Of a DNA stretch of 64,000 nt, positions 27,010 to 35,505 are shown piece by piece (positions within the stretch are counted from its first letter, which is position 1; the number at the start of each line of letters is the position of its first letter). Both the position numbers and the translations under genes were made by a program. The stretch lies in the NCBI RefSeq assembly GCF_000093085.1, contig NC_014219.1, positions 2,286,384 through 2,350,383 on the forward strand, in the 5' to 3' direction. Source of the stretch: [Bacillus] selenitireducens MLS10 (lineage in GTDB: Bacteria > Bacillota > Bacilli > Bacillales > Salisediminibacteriaceae). A model generated the notes under the pieces. It had not been told where the DNA came from and searched no databases. It saw nothing but the letters and a program-made list of their open reading frames with translations.

Positions 27010-28635
27010 TTATTTGATATCATCTTCCTCAATTATACCCTCATCAAAATGATACATATTTTTTTCACTTTGATAAGAATACCACCTGAACGCCGTTTCT
27101 CTTTGAGAAATATGAATGTGGCGGAGTTGAAAGCTTTTACCCATGATGCTGCTTAAAACAGAGACCTGAATGGTATACAGATCATCCAGACGTTGAAGTG
27201 GATTTTGATTTGATTCCATTGCCTGAATCCTGTACTTCGGAATCAATAGTTCCGTGACATCAATGATTCGGTATCTCAGCTGCAGATGATCCTGCTGAAA
27301 CCCGAGACCGGCTGCCCGATACTGAATATAACCAAGTAAAGCACCCAATAGAGGCAGTATAAATGCAAGCCAGCCGAGGGGAAGAAAGTATACGGAGGCC
27401 CCCGCCAGAATCAGAGACGGTACAATCAGTTTGATCATATAACGTCTCAGACTTTTACCTGGCAGACCCGCATATTGCCTGTCATAAGAAAACTCGGGTA
27501 AAGTTCTGTCCAACAGTGACTGAATCTCTTTGTAAGTAGCCATTGGAACGAGAATTGTCGAGAAATCTTCTTCTTTTGTTCCCCCACCCGCACTCTCGAT
27601 ATACACGGCATAAAAGCCAAATAATTGGCGGATTGGGTTTTGTACAATTCGCACTGCTGTGACTCTGTTTGCTTTAATGGTCAGCTGTCTTTTTTCCAGG
27701 AGGCCTCTTGAAATATGAATTTCATTGCCCCATTTTTTTAATGTGAATTTTCCATATCGAATTATTGCACCAATACTGGTGAAAACCCATGCTACAAACA
27801 AAATCATCACAAGAATGGATAAGATAAAAGTTACGCTTGAGGCAAGGAACCAGCTGACAGCTGCATTAAACATCCATGCAGGAAGGAATTGAGGAACCTG
27901 TGAGACGATTGCAGTTAAAAAAGTGGCAGCCAATCCAACACCACTTGCCGTCATTGCTGCCGCTGCAAGTCTTCCGGGAGTTAATTGCCATTCATAATCA
28001 GCCTCAATATTCTCCTCCTCAAGATCATCCCAGTCATAATCGATCTCTTTATCATCGTATTCAACATAATCTCCGATCCATGACGGGAGTTCAGGTTCAG
28101 ACTGACTATCCTTGTTCGTTCGTTGCTGTTCTTCTGCCAACTCAGAGCGTTGATCCATCCCGTACTGTTCATGATCAGCAACTGAATAAGATGATTTTTC
28201 TCTCAGCTCGCGCTTGATTTGAACAGCTTCTTCTCTCGTAAGTGCGACCAGCCTGAATTCCGGTTCAGAACCTCCACCCGCAGTTTCTATTCGAACTTCA
28301 ACAAGCCCGAATAACCGTTGTACGAGATGTGCGTTAAAATCAATACTTTGTACGCGTTCTTTGCGTATGAATCGGTTTTTTCTGAAAATAAGCCCCTGTC
28401 TGATCCGCAGCTCTTCCGGGAACAGTGAATATTCAAACTTCCACCAGCTTATGGCTGCAGAAATACCGCTAACACCAAGTATCAACATAAAAAAAAGAAC
28501 ATAAAATCCTGATGCGAGTCCTTCACCGGTATTTCCGATCACAACAACGGCGACCATTGTGATAATCAGCTGTCTCAGGGCATTGACAAAATAGACAAGT
28601 ATCGTTACAGGATGTTGCCTTTTCCAATTATTCAT
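27010..28635 (-). CDS. bacterial PH-domain membrane protein, YdbT-like
   Basis: A 541 aa membrane protein with three bPH2 (DUF304) domains separated by pairs of membrane segments. The repeated element is seen three times: PEELRIRQGLIFRKNRFIRKERVQSID, then WGNEIHISRGLLEKRQLTIKANRVTAV, then RYRIIDVTELLIPKYRIQAME. Between the first two lies an acidic linker (about 145-205). This is the YdbT layout of B. subtilis (493 aa). The gene overlaps the upstream YdbS-like gene by eight bases. Loss of ydbST in B. subtilis has been tied to resistance to some antimicrobial peptides; no enzymatic role is known. Confidence 0.85.
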   Translation of the reverse strand: MNNWKRQHPVTILVYFVNALRQLIITMVAVVVIGNTGEGLASGFYVLFFMLILGVSGISAAISWWKFEYSLFPEELRIRQGLIFRKNRFIRKERVQSIDFNAHLVQRLFGLVEVRIETAGGGSEPEFRLVALTREEAVQIKRELREKSSYSVADHEQYGMDQRSELAEEQQRTNKDSQSEPELPSWIGDYVEYDDKEIDYDWDDLEEENIEADYEWQLTPGRLAAAAMTASGVGLAATFLTAIVSQVPQFLPAWMFNAAVSWFLASSVTFILSILVMILFVAWVFTSIGAIIRYGKFTLKKWGNEIHISRGLLEKRQLTIKANRVTAVRIVQNPIRQLFGFYAVYIESAGGGTKEEDFSTILVPMATYKEIQSLLDRTLPEFSYDRQYAGLPGKSLRRYMIKLIVPSLILAGASVYFLPLGWLAFILPLLGALLGYIQYRAAGLGFQQDHLQLRYRIIDVTELLIPKYRIQAMESNQNPLQRLDDLYTIQVSVLSSIMGKSFQLRHIHISQRETAFRWYSYQSEKNMYHFDEGIIEEDDIK

Positions 28636-29353
28636 CGGGATCAGCTTCCCTAGCCAATTCGGCTATCTGATCACGGAGACGGTCAGCATTGTCCATCGTT
28701 AATCCCGGAATTTCATGAACGGTTGCAGCAGTGGAGATCGTAACACTTGCAAGGCCAAAGTATCTGAGAACAGGCCCCTGTCTCGTATCAACATGTTGAA
28801 CCCGGATCATCGGGATGATAATTCGCCGTTTTACGATAACCCCGAACATCAATTCAACTTCATCTTCATAAACTTGGTATTTCCAGCGGGACCAAATCAG
28901 TGATTGCCAAATAATTATATGAAAGAGACCCCATACAAAAGTAACAAGAATAAGAACATAGAGCCCCCATTCAGGAAGTGCTGTAAACTGACTCACACCC
29001 CAGTAGCCCAGAGGAAAAAGGAAAAGAAAAACGGCCTCTATAACAGCGCCGATCCGCCATGCAGATAATGTCTTTTCAGCCAGCGGTAAATTCGGAAGAG
29101 ACCGTTTTTCTCCAGCCTCAAAGGAAGGAGCCGGGTCATACAGTTCCGTAACCGGTACAGATGGCTCTTCCGGCTCTGCAGGCTGATCTTCAGATGTCTC
29201 GTTTGAATCCGTTTCAGTATCCTCAAATTGATCTGTTTGATCGAAACTGTCCTGAGTATGCGGTTTTTCTGGATCAAATTGACCCTGTTCACGATCATCT
29301 GCCAAATCATCGAGGTCTCTTCTTTCTGACTGATTACGATGATCGTTCATCAT
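28628..29353 (-). CDS. bacterial PH-domain membrane protein, YdbS-like
   Basis: A 241 aa protein, longer than B. subtilis YdbS (159 aa) because of an N-terminal acidic, low-complexity extension of about 85 residues rich in Asp, Glu and Gln. Then come two membrane segments (about 105-150) and a single bPH2 domain with YEDEVELMFGVIVKRRIIIPMIRVQHVDTRQGP. It overlaps the small upstream gene by four bases (ATGA type) and the YdbT-like gene by eight, so all three are translationally coupled. Confidence 0.85.
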   Translation of the reverse strand: MMNDHRNQSERRDLDDLADDREQGQFDPEKPHTQDSFDQTDQFEDTETDSNETSEDQPAEPEEPSVPVTELYDPAPSFEAGEKRSLPNLPLAEKTLSAWRIGAVIEAVFLFLFPLGYWGVSQFTALPEWGLYVLILVTFVWGLFHIIIWQSLIWSRWKYQVYEDEVELMFGVIVKRRIIIPMIRVQHVDTRQGPVLRYFGLASVTISTAATVHEIPGLTMDNADRLRDQIAELAREADPDE

Positions 29354-29562
29354 TCATCTTCCTCTGATACATAAATGATGGTAACGCCTTCGTTCTCCAA
29401 GATGCTGAGGACCTGTTTATTTAATTCTTCATCACGCAAAAGCCCCAGTGATTTCACCAGCTCAAGCTCTTCAAGATCCCCACGCTCGGCATCTTCAATC
29501 AGTTCCAATACTTCATGAAGACCTTCATTTTCTAAACGCTGTTTAATTTCATCGATTGGCAT
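29350..29562 (-). CDS. small acidic helical protein coupled to ydbS/ydbT; sigma region 1.1-like ending
   Basis: A 70 aa, very acidic protein with GGAGGAACGG before the ATG at 29562. Its last 35 residues, from GLLRDEELNKQV to NEGVTIIYVSEEDE, look by eye like the end of sigma-A region 1.1 (GVLTYEEI, then EQGVELISENEE), with a shorter middle. Region 1.1 occludes DNA or protein sites in sigma factors. Stand-alone domains of this kind are not something I can name. It is the first gene of the coupled PH-domain operon. The resemblance is weak and unverified. Confidence 0.6.
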   Translation of the reverse strand: MPIDEIKQRLENEGLHEVLELIEDAERGDLEELELVKSLGLLRDEELNKQVLSILENEGVTIIYVSEEDE

Positions 29563-29632
29563 ATCCGTTCCTCCTTACATTATCTACTACTGCTATCTTA
29601 CCGGAAATGATTCTGTATTACCAGCCGGTCTG

Positions 29633-30760
29633 TTACTCGTTACCGAACGCCTCCGTCATTTGCTTCCATACAGAACCTTTTGCTTCTTCCCCTCCTTCAA
29701 TTCTTGCCCTTGCCATTTTCGCTTGCAAAGCAACTTCAAATTCAGGGTCATCCTCTGCATCTTTCAACGCAGAAATGGCGGACTCATCTCCTTCTTCATA
29801 GAGAAACATGGCAGCACGCCATCGGACCAGCTTACTTTTATCCTGAAGTGCTTTTATCATGACAGGAATACCTGATTTACTTCCAATATCACTAAATCCG
29901 TCACCAGCTGTTCTTCTGACAGATACAGATCTGTCACTCATCGCCTTTTCCAGATACGGGATAACCTTTTCATCTTCAAGCATACTGAGATAAACAACTG
30001 CAAGACGTCTGATAGATGCATTGTCATCATGCAGCGCCATATCGAGAACCTCAAGATCCTCAAGTTCAGGATTCATTTGTTCAAGTAGCGCAAATCGGTC
30101 TTTCCAATCCTCTTTTTGGAACATGTCAGTTGTGACCTTAATCCACTTGCTTTCTGCAGATCGCGCCGCAACATCAGGGTTCTTTGCGTACTCGATTAAT
30201 TCAGCGATACGTTCATCGCTGTACGTTGCCTCGATCTCCTCTGCAACTGCTTTCGCAACTTCATCAAGTTCACCATAGCGCGCCCGTTTTTCTTTCCACT
30301 TTCTCTCCATCACGACATTGTCATCAGGCATGGTCGCCTCAGCCACTGCATGAATAAATCGCTCAGACAGACCTGTCCGGTGTTCCTCATCTGCGGACTG
30401 GATTTTTACCTGCATCGGGATTCCTTTAAACTCCTGGACCTGAACGGTAACTTCACCAAAATGTTCATCAATTTGATGTCCGTTCCCTTCATCCGCATCC
30501 GAATCATCCCCAAATACCATCCTGACCGAAGCAAGGATCGTTTTCCAATCTGTTTTCGGGTGACGTTCAATGGCAAGGAAATCGGCAACATGGTAAACAC
30601 CGGTTACACCTTCGATTGCTAAAATGGAGGTGATTGGCTCAGGTGCCTTATTTTTTTCATCTGACTTATAGTTGTTTGCGGTTCCTGAAGGTAAACTTTC
30701 GTTCAAGATTACCTTCATCGTATTCGGACTTGGTGTTGGTTCAATCGTTTTGATTTTCAT
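29633..30760 (-). CDS. cvfC: CvfC-like protein (NfuA N-terminal-like domain plus HEAT repeats)
   Basis: A 375 aa cytoplasmic protein. Residues 1-90 resemble the Nfu N-terminal domain (EPTPSPNTMKVILNE, then GVTGVYHVADFLAIER), and residues 200-360 form HEAT-like repeats (for example SIRRLAVVYLSMLEDEKVIPYLEKAMSDRSVSVRRTAGDGF). This combination is that of conserved virulence factor C of Staphylococcus and YpgR of B. subtilis. The molecular role is not known. GGAGGAAATAAAA precedes the ATG. It is transcribed in the same direction as the PH-domain operon, 70 bases upstream of it. Confidence 0.82.
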   Translation of the reverse strand: MKIKTIEPTPSPNTMKVILNESLPSGTANNYKSDEKNKAPEPITSILAIEGVTGVYHVADFLAIERHPKTDWKTILASVRMVFGDDSDADEGNGHQIDEHFGEVTVQVQEFKGIPMQVKIQSADEEHRTGLSERFIHAVAEATMPDDNVVMERKWKEKRARYGELDEVAKAVAEEIEATYSDERIAELIEYAKNPDVAARSAESKWIKVTTDMFQKEDWKDRFALLEQMNPELEDLEVLDMALHDDNASIRRLAVVYLSMLEDEKVIPYLEKAMSDRSVSVRRTAGDGFSDIGSKSGIPVMIKALQDKSKLVRWRAAMFLYEEGDESAISALKDAEDDPEFEVALQAKMARARIEGGEEAKGSVWKQMTEAFGNE

Positions 30761-30916
30761 TTTTATTTCCTCCTTGAATAAACATCATAATCATATGTTT
30801 AAATCCTATCATAATCCAACAATTAGCCCAACGGGAATGATTCATCTGCAACGTTTCAAATACTTCTGCTAAGGTAATAGTATACATATTGACCTTATTA
30901 ATCAGGAGGGATGATC

Positions 30917-31648
30917 GTGAGACTTGCATTGCTATCAGATATTCACGGAAACGAAGCTGCACTGAGGGCTGTTCTGGAGGACCTTTCACGGAAAAATGCC
31001 TCTCATGTTGCCGTTCTCGGTGATATTTCCTACAGAGGGCCAAAACCTAAAGAATGTTTGGACCTGATTCGTGAACTTCACGGAAAAGTGATTAAAGGGA
31101 ATGCAGATGAATGGCTGATCAGGGGTATCAGAGAAGGGGAACTTCCACAGCAAGCGTTTGCAATCATGCAACGTGAACAAGCTTGGTCCTATGGAAAAAT
31201 GACAGATGAAGGACTTCATTACTTAAATCAGCTTCCAACAGAACTTGAAATTCCCCTCACCAACAGGATTCAGCTCTATGCAACTCACGCTTTTCCGGAT
31301 GATCTGTTTAAAGTGATTCCGGAACATGCAGAGAACAGTGCATTTGATGCGTTCTTTGAACATAATCCGCGTGCAATGTATTATGCATACGGTCATATTC
31401 ATATTCCGCATATGAGAAATATCACAGGCAACACTTTACTGAATACGGGGAGTATCGGTTTGCCATTTGACGGTAACCCGGACGCCTCATACGTTATGCT
31501 CGAACGAACAAATGACAGCATCAGCACATCCTTTCATCGTGTTGCTTACGATATAGAAAAAGCGGTATTTGATTTGAAAGATACCGATTATCCCGAAGAT
31601 GCAGCTCCCCTGCTTGAATCGATTTACCGAACCGGCAAAAAGCCATGA
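30917..31648 (+). CDS. calcineurin-like metallophosphoesterase (YfcE-type)
   Basis: A 243 aa cytoplasmic phosphoesterase. GTG at 30917 is preferred over the ATG at 30911 because AGGAGG ends only one base before the ATG and seven before the GTG; relatives also begin MRLALLSDIHGN. Metal ligands are seen in SDIHGN (Asp8, His10), GDISYRG, GNADEW, THAF and GHIHIPH. The GNAD variant replaces the usual GNHD, a known feature of the YfcE/ApaH-like subgroup. The natural substrate is unknown. It ends at a bidirectional terminator. Confidence 0.88.
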   Translation: MRLALLSDIHGNEAALRAVLEDLSRKNASHVAVLGDISYRGPKPKECLDLIRELHGKVIKGNADEWLIRGIREGELPQQAFAIMQREQAWSYGKMTDEGLHYLNQLPTELEIPLTNRIQLYATHAFPDDLFKVIPEHAENSAFDAFFEHNPRAMYYAYGHIHIPHMRNITGNTLLNTGSIGLPFDGNPDASYVMLERTNDSISTSFHRVAYDIEKAVFDLKDTDYPEDAAPLLESIYRTGKKP

Positions 31649-31654
31649 TGACGC

Positions 31655-31692
31655 ATAAAACCGGACGATCGCAATGCTTCGTCCGGTTTTAT
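31655..31692. terminator. bidirectional terminator after the phosphoesterase
   Basis: ATAAAACCGGACGA (31655-31668) and TCGTCCGGTTTTAT (31679-31692) form a perfect 14-base-pair stem between convergent genes. Confidence 0.85.
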
Positions 31693-31710
31693 TTGTCTTT
31701 CACACTGATA

Positions 31711-32139
31711 TCACTGAATCGCTTTTCCAATTGCAGTCATCAACTCTTCGAAGCTGCTTTTATCGTTCAAGCGCCCCAAGACTGTTAAATTTGAATCCAT
31801 AATAAACGTAGTGGGTGCAGTCATACAATGCCATGCATCATAAATCTGTGTGCCACGATCAGACAGTGACAGAAACGAATAGCCCTTTTCTTGCATGAAT
31901 GCTTTGCCCGCCTCTGTGGATGTATCTCTACCGGTAACATGAATCATTACAAACTGAAGCTCGTCTCCGGGTATTTTTTGTGCGAGCTCATGCTTTATTT
32001 TTAAATCCCTTTCACAGTCTGGGCACCAGGAGACCCAAAAAGTCAAAACAAGCGGTGTTCCTTTAAAATCTAGTAAACGAAACGTTTCATCTCCTGATAT
32101 CGTTGATAGTTCGAAGTGCTGTTTATCTCTCAGTTCCAA
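31711..32139 (-). CDS. TlpA/ResA-type thioredoxin-fold protein
   Basis: A 142 aa redoxin with the active site WVSWCPDCERDL. It lacks the signal anchor found in ResA, so it should act in the cytoplasm. CPDC is unusual compared with CGPC of thioredoxin and CEPC of ResA. The typical cis-proline loop is replaced by TAPTTFIMD. The gene lies seven bases after the thioredoxin-like gene and 18 more from pncA, forming an operon. Confidence 0.82.
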   Translation of the reverse strand: MELRDKQHFELSTISGDETFRLLDFKGTPLVLTFWVSWCPDCERDLKIKHELAQKIPGDELQFVMIHVTGRDTSTEAGKAFMQEKGYSFLSLSDRGTQIYDAWHCMTAPTTFIMDSNLTVLGRLNDKSSFEELMTAIGKAIQ

Positions 32140-32145
32140 CTCCGT

Positions 32146-32454
32146 TCACCCTTTCTTCTGATTAAACGTGACAAACGCCACTATATCCGGAATGGATTTA
32201 AAGGCATACATCCTGTCTGTCACATTTCCATCGTCGATGACGACCAGGCATGGCACACTTTCAATTTTCCAATCTTTCGCAATATGCGGAGCCATATTCA
32301 AATCCATCGAGAAGATTTCTGGAATATCCGGAATCTGTTCAGCGATCTGAAGAAATTGGCCAGCCATTTTGCACGTACCGCACAAAGGCGTATGCAAAAA
32401 CAATACACCTTTTTGTAAAACGATTGCCTCTGATTCATTCGTTAATTCAATCAT
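32146..32454 (-). CDS. thioredoxin-family protein, YusE-like
   Basis: A 102 aa thioredoxin-fold protein with active site TPLCGTCKMA and cis-proline in ESVPCLVVIDDG. At this length, with CGTC, it resembles YusE/YtpP of B. subtilis. It has an additional cysteine directly after the cis-proline. GGAGCTTATA precedes the ATG. It is coupled between pncA and the TlpA-like gene, so the two redox proteins probably work together on cytoplasmic thiols. Confidence 0.82.
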   Translation of the reverse strand: MIELTNESEAIVLQKGVLFLHTPLCGTCKMAGQFLQIAEQIPDIPEIFSMDLNMAPHIAKDWKIESVPCLVVIDDGNVTDRMYAFKSIPDIVAFVTFNQKKG

Positions 32455-32471
32455 TATAAGCTCCTGTTATT

Positions 32472-33038
32472 CTATTCTTGATAGCCTGTGACCGTTTGTG
32501 CACCCAGCGTATTCTGAAAATGACTCAATGCCCAATCGTGCCCCTGGGGATCGAAACTCTCAACAGCATCTTCATGTACGACGATCGAAAATCCCTTATT
32601 AAACGCATCAACAGCCGTATGAAGAACACAGATATCTGTACATACGCCGCTCACATGAAGTTCGCTGATGCCGCGTTCTCTGAGTTTCAATTCTAAATCA
32701 GTGCCTGCAAATGCGCTGTAACGCGTCTTATCCATCCAGTAAAGATTTGAGGGCGTTCCCTTGCGGATTCTCTCATAAAGATCCCCTAACGTTCCATATA
32801 AAGTCCGTCCATCCGTTCCCCGGACGTTATGCTCGGGAAAAAGCGGGAACTCCGGATGATATCGGTCTTCTTTCTCATGAGAATCCACAGCCATTACCAC
32901 ATAATGTCCGTGGTCAAAAAAGGACTTAGTTAATGCAGTAATCCTCGCTTCAATGGACTGTCCCCGCTCTCCACAGGTTAACTTGCCATCTGTTGCCACA
33001 AAATCATTGGTATAATCAATTACCAGTAATGCTTTCAT
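32472..33038 (-). CDS. pncA: nicotinamidase
   Basis: Cysteine hydrolase converting nicotinamide to nicotinate for NAD salvage; isochorismatase fold, 188 aa. The catalytic triad is visible: Asp8 in VIDYTNDF, the lysine in WMDKTRYSAF and the cysteine in VSGVCTDICVLHTA. The zinc-site residues lie in DSHEKEDRYHPEFPLFPEH (Asp and two His). AGGAGCTGATT precedes the ATG. It heads a three-gene operon with two thioredoxin-fold proteins, which is not the typical B. subtilis arrangement. Confidence 0.9.
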   Translation of the reverse strand: MKALLVIDYTNDFVATDGKLTCGERGQSIEARITALTKSFFDHGHYVVMAVDSHEKEDRYHPEFPLFPEHNVRGTDGRTLYGTLGDLYERIRKGTPSNLYWMDKTRYSAFAGTDLELKLRERGISELHVSGVCTDICVLHTAVDAFNKGFSIVVHEDAVESFDPQGHDWALSHFQNTLGAQTVTGYQE

Positions 33039-33195
33039 ACAATCAGCTCCTCATAGATCAGATAATTGAAGTATATCATTTGAACGATTACCGGGAATAT
33101 CCTCAAGAAGAATAAATTCGGCACATGTTTTGAATATTTCTTTTGATTCCAACAGGTTTCAGCTATAATTAAAGTATCCTAAGCGATGGAGTGTG

Positions 33196-33831
33196 ATGAC
33201 AGTGAAGATCAAATACAACGTTATTCCTAAAAAACAAGTCGTAACATGCAGAGCAGATTTCACAATTAAACAAGCCGAAGAGACGCTGGAAAAGAGTGGT
33301 TACCGATGCGTACCCGTATTGGATGAAACCGGTACATACTTTAAGGGGAACATTTATATACAGGAAGTATACAGAGCCATCGTAAAAGAAACGGCTAAAT
33401 GGGACGACCCTGTCACTGACCTGATTGAGGATGAAGACATCATCATTTCCGAATCCGCATCTTTCTTCAGAATCTTCACGAACATTAAGAAATATCCTTA
33501 TTTGGCCGTAACCGACGAGAATAAAAAATTCAGCGGTATCCTGACCCATGCAAATGTCATGTCCATCCTTGAGGATTCCTGGGGAGTTAAAACCGGAAGC
33601 TATACGATGACCGTTTCCACCCATGAGTATCAGGGAGCCCTCAGTACTATTGTTGACGCGGTAAAGAAATACACCAATCTTCAGAGTGTCATGTCCATTG
33701 ATAACGAGAGTACGTTCTTCAGAAGAATTATTTTGACATTGCCTTCGGATGCATCTGAAGAAACAATGAAAAAGACAGTGAAAGAATTAGAGAAACAAGG
33801 ATTCCGCGTCTTCGATGTCGATAAAATATAA
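33196..33831 (+). CDS. cbpA: CBS-pair and ACT-like domain protein (CbpA type)
   Basis: A protein of about 211 aa. Two CBS motifs cover residues 10-140 (TIKQAEETLEKSGYRCVPVLDE, then YPYLAVTDENKKFSGILTHANVMSILE), followed by an ACT-like domain (about 145-210). This is the layout of CbpA, a cyclic di-AMP-binding protein of Listeria and relatives; the ligand here is inferred from family only. The start is unsettled: ATG at 33196 or GTG at 33202, the latter better spaced from GGAG at 33188. It ends with a GC-rich hairpin. Confidence 0.75.
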   Translation: MTVKIKYNVIPKKQVVTCRADFTIKQAEETLEKSGYRCVPVLDETGTYFKGNIYIQEVYRAIVKETAKWDDPVTDLIEDEDIIISESASFFRIFTNIKKYPYLAVTDENKKFSGILTHANVMSILEDSWGVKTGSYTMTVSTHEYQGALSTIVDAVKKYTNLQSVMSIDNESTFFRRIILTLPSDASEETMKKTVKELEKQGFRVFDVDKI

Positions 33832-33842
33832 CGAAATCCGTG

Positions 33843-33872
33843 CCGGCCTGCATAACGCGATGGCCGGTTTTT
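33843..33872 (+). terminator. terminator after cbpA
   Basis: CCGGCC (33843-33848) and GGCCGG (33862-33867) form a stem followed by TTTTT. Confidence 0.7.
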
Positions 33873-33903
33873 ATTTTCCGGTATCAACTTTCACAATGCA
33901 CAT

Positions 33904-34368
33904 TTATTCGATATCCGTTTCCCGTTCAACAGCTATAATCCGAAAATCTCCCTCGCCGCGGTCAGATATCGTATACCTTCGTGCCCTTGAATGTTCCTCT
34001 TCTTCTGTGCCGGTTGTTTCAATAAATTCAATCCACGAAATTTGGTAATCCCCATCCTGATTTTGTTTGATCTCAATATCTTCAGCATACAGAAACCTTT
34101 CAGACTGACGGTTTCCTGATATCTGTTGCTGCTGTCTTCTTTCCATATGGTAGACCTGACTGTTCGGAATAAAGAAAGGCTCAGCCGGAGAAAATGTCCC
34201 AGCATCGATGGCTGATTCCCATGCATCCTTATATTCCTCCATAAAGATCATTAGTTCATTCTCCCGCTCATCGTCGGAAAGTGGAACCCAGTCATCTTCA
34301 TGACCTTCACAGGCCGCAAGCAGCATCACTGCCAGGGAGAATAAAACAATCAATCCATTACTTTTCAC
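33904..34368 (-). CDS. lipoprotein, unknown function (possibly NTF2-like)
   Basis: The GTG at 34368 gives a 154 aa protein with a clean lipoprotein signal: MKSNG, a hydrophobic stretch, then the lipobox LLAAC at residues 17-21. GGAG lies four bases before the GTG. The gene overlaps the end of yppE by 11 bases. The long open frame upstream to 34491 is only the antisense extension and is not used. The mature part (FIPNSQVYHMER, then the beta-rich ending ARRYTISDRGEGDFRIIAVE) resembles the NTF2-like C-terminal domain of TcaA-type proteins, a guess. Confidence 0.7.
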   Translation of the reverse strand: MKSNGLIVLFSLAVMLLAACEGHEDDWVPLSDDERENELMIFMEEYKDAWESAIDAGTFSPAEPFFIPNSQVYHMERRQQQQISGNRQSERFLYAEDIEIKQNQDGDYQISWIEFIETTGTEEEEHSRARRYTISDRGEGDFRIIAVERETDIE

Positions 34369-34726
34369 CTTTCTCCAACTCCCCTGCAATGACAGATAGC
34401 GTATATTCGATTGATTTGATCTGTTCAATAAACTGTTTTTTTCTTGTATCCTCTGAAAATGCCTTGACCGATACCACTTCGAAATGCTCAATCATCTGTT
34501 CGACCTGAGACCAGTGCAAATAGGAAGGATTGTAAGTCTTCATCCACTCATTCAGATCCGATTGCCACTCTGAGAGGGCATGCGAAACACGATCAGCAAA
34601 AGGTTTTACCTCATCAAAAAATGAGGCTTCTCGTCCCTCTTCGGCAAAATGATAGAAATGTGACTCTGCTTCCTGGTTTAATGCTCTTAATTCTTTTGTC
34701 TGTTGTATCAATTTGTCTGTATTCAT
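34358..34726 (-). CDS. yppE: YppE-like helical protein (DUF1798)
   Basis: A 122 aa, all-helical cytoplasmic protein. ATG at 34726 is used, with GGGGTGAAAATTG ahead; a TTG one codon earlier is unlikely. The sequence and its place next to recU match YppE of B. subtilis, a four-helix bundle of unknown role. It is divergent from recU and overlapped by the lipoprotein gene. Confidence 0.75.
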   Translation of the reverse strand: MNTDKLIQQTKELRALNQEAESHFYHFAEEGREASFFDEVKPFADRVSHALSEWQSDLNEWMKTYNPSYLHWSQVEQMIEHFEVVSVKAFSEDTRKKQFIEQIKSIEYTLSVIAGELEKGEK

Positions 34727-34864
34727 CAATTTTCACCCCGTTCATCAGCAGTTTAACAGAGTCTTACACACTGTTACAATTGATTTCTCTTTGCTTTGAT
34801 GTTGCCGAAGTCGAAATATGTTAAGATTGAAAATGGAACACATGTTTTGAAAGGGGTATAATTC

Positions 34865-35473
34865 ATGGCGATTCGATATCCAAACGGAAAAAAATATTCG
34901 GAAAAACGAATCCTTAAGACAAAAAAGAACGTCAATAAAAAAGATAGCAGATACAGTAATCGCGGAATGAGTCTCGAAGAAGAAATCAATGAGTCAAATC
35001 AGTATTATATTGCACATGGATTAGCGAACATTCACAAAAAACCGACGCCGATCCAAATCGTGAACGTGCATTATCCAAGCCGAAGCGCTGCAGTTATTAC
35101 AGAGGCATATTTTCAGAAAGCCTCTACCACTGATTATAATGGCGTATACAAAGGAAAATACATCGACTTTGAAGCGAAAGAAACGAAAAATAAAACCAGC
35201 TTTCCGTTAAAAAACTTTCACGATCACCAGATTAATCATATGATCGATGTGATCAAACACGGCGGGATCTGTTTTTCAATTCTCCGTTTTTCCGCAACCG
35301 GTGAAACCTTTCTGCTTAAAGCCGAGTATATTCTGTCATGGTATGATCAAAATGAAGACAGGAAGTCGATTCCTAAATCTTATATTGAAGAGCACGGTTC
35401 ACTTCTCAAACAGGGCTTTCTCCCGAGTATTGACTATCTGAAAGCAGTCGACAGCATGATTGACTGCCAATGA
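34865..35473 (+). CDS. recU: Holliday junction resolvase RecU
   Basis: A 202 aa nuclease that cuts four-way junctions during recombination and chromosome segregation. Motifs include PNGKKYSE at the N-terminus, [19 protein letters not shown], and the active site [19 protein letters not shown] (the Asp, Glu and Lys form the PD-(D/E)xK site), followed by FHDHQINHM. Size and order match B. subtilis RecU (206 aa). As in B. subtilis, ponA follows, here 32 bases downstream in the same direction. Confidence 0.95.
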   Translation: MAIRYPNGKKYSEKRILKTKKNVNKKDSRYSNRGMSLEEEINESNQYYIAHGLANIHKKPTPIQIVNVHYPSRSAAVITEAYFQKASTTDYNGVYKGKYIDFEAKETKNKTSFPLKNFHDHQINHMIDVIKHGGICFSILRFSATGETFLLKAEYILSWYDQNEDRKSIPKSYIEEHGSLLKQGFLPSIDYLKAVDSMIDCQ

Positions 35474-35505
35474 AATGATCTGTTTATCAGAAAGGACGAT
35501 GAAGG

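Noticed and set aside
31150-31161. A fourth GCAAGCGTTTGC operator
   Set aside because: It lies inside the phosphoesterase coding sequence and encodes the ordinary residues Q-A-F-A; no promoter is near.
34368-34491. Extended N-terminus of the lipoprotein gene at 33904
   Set aside because: It would bury the lipoprotein signal 41 residues in and overlap yppE by 123 bases; the GTG at 34368 has its own ribosome binding site.
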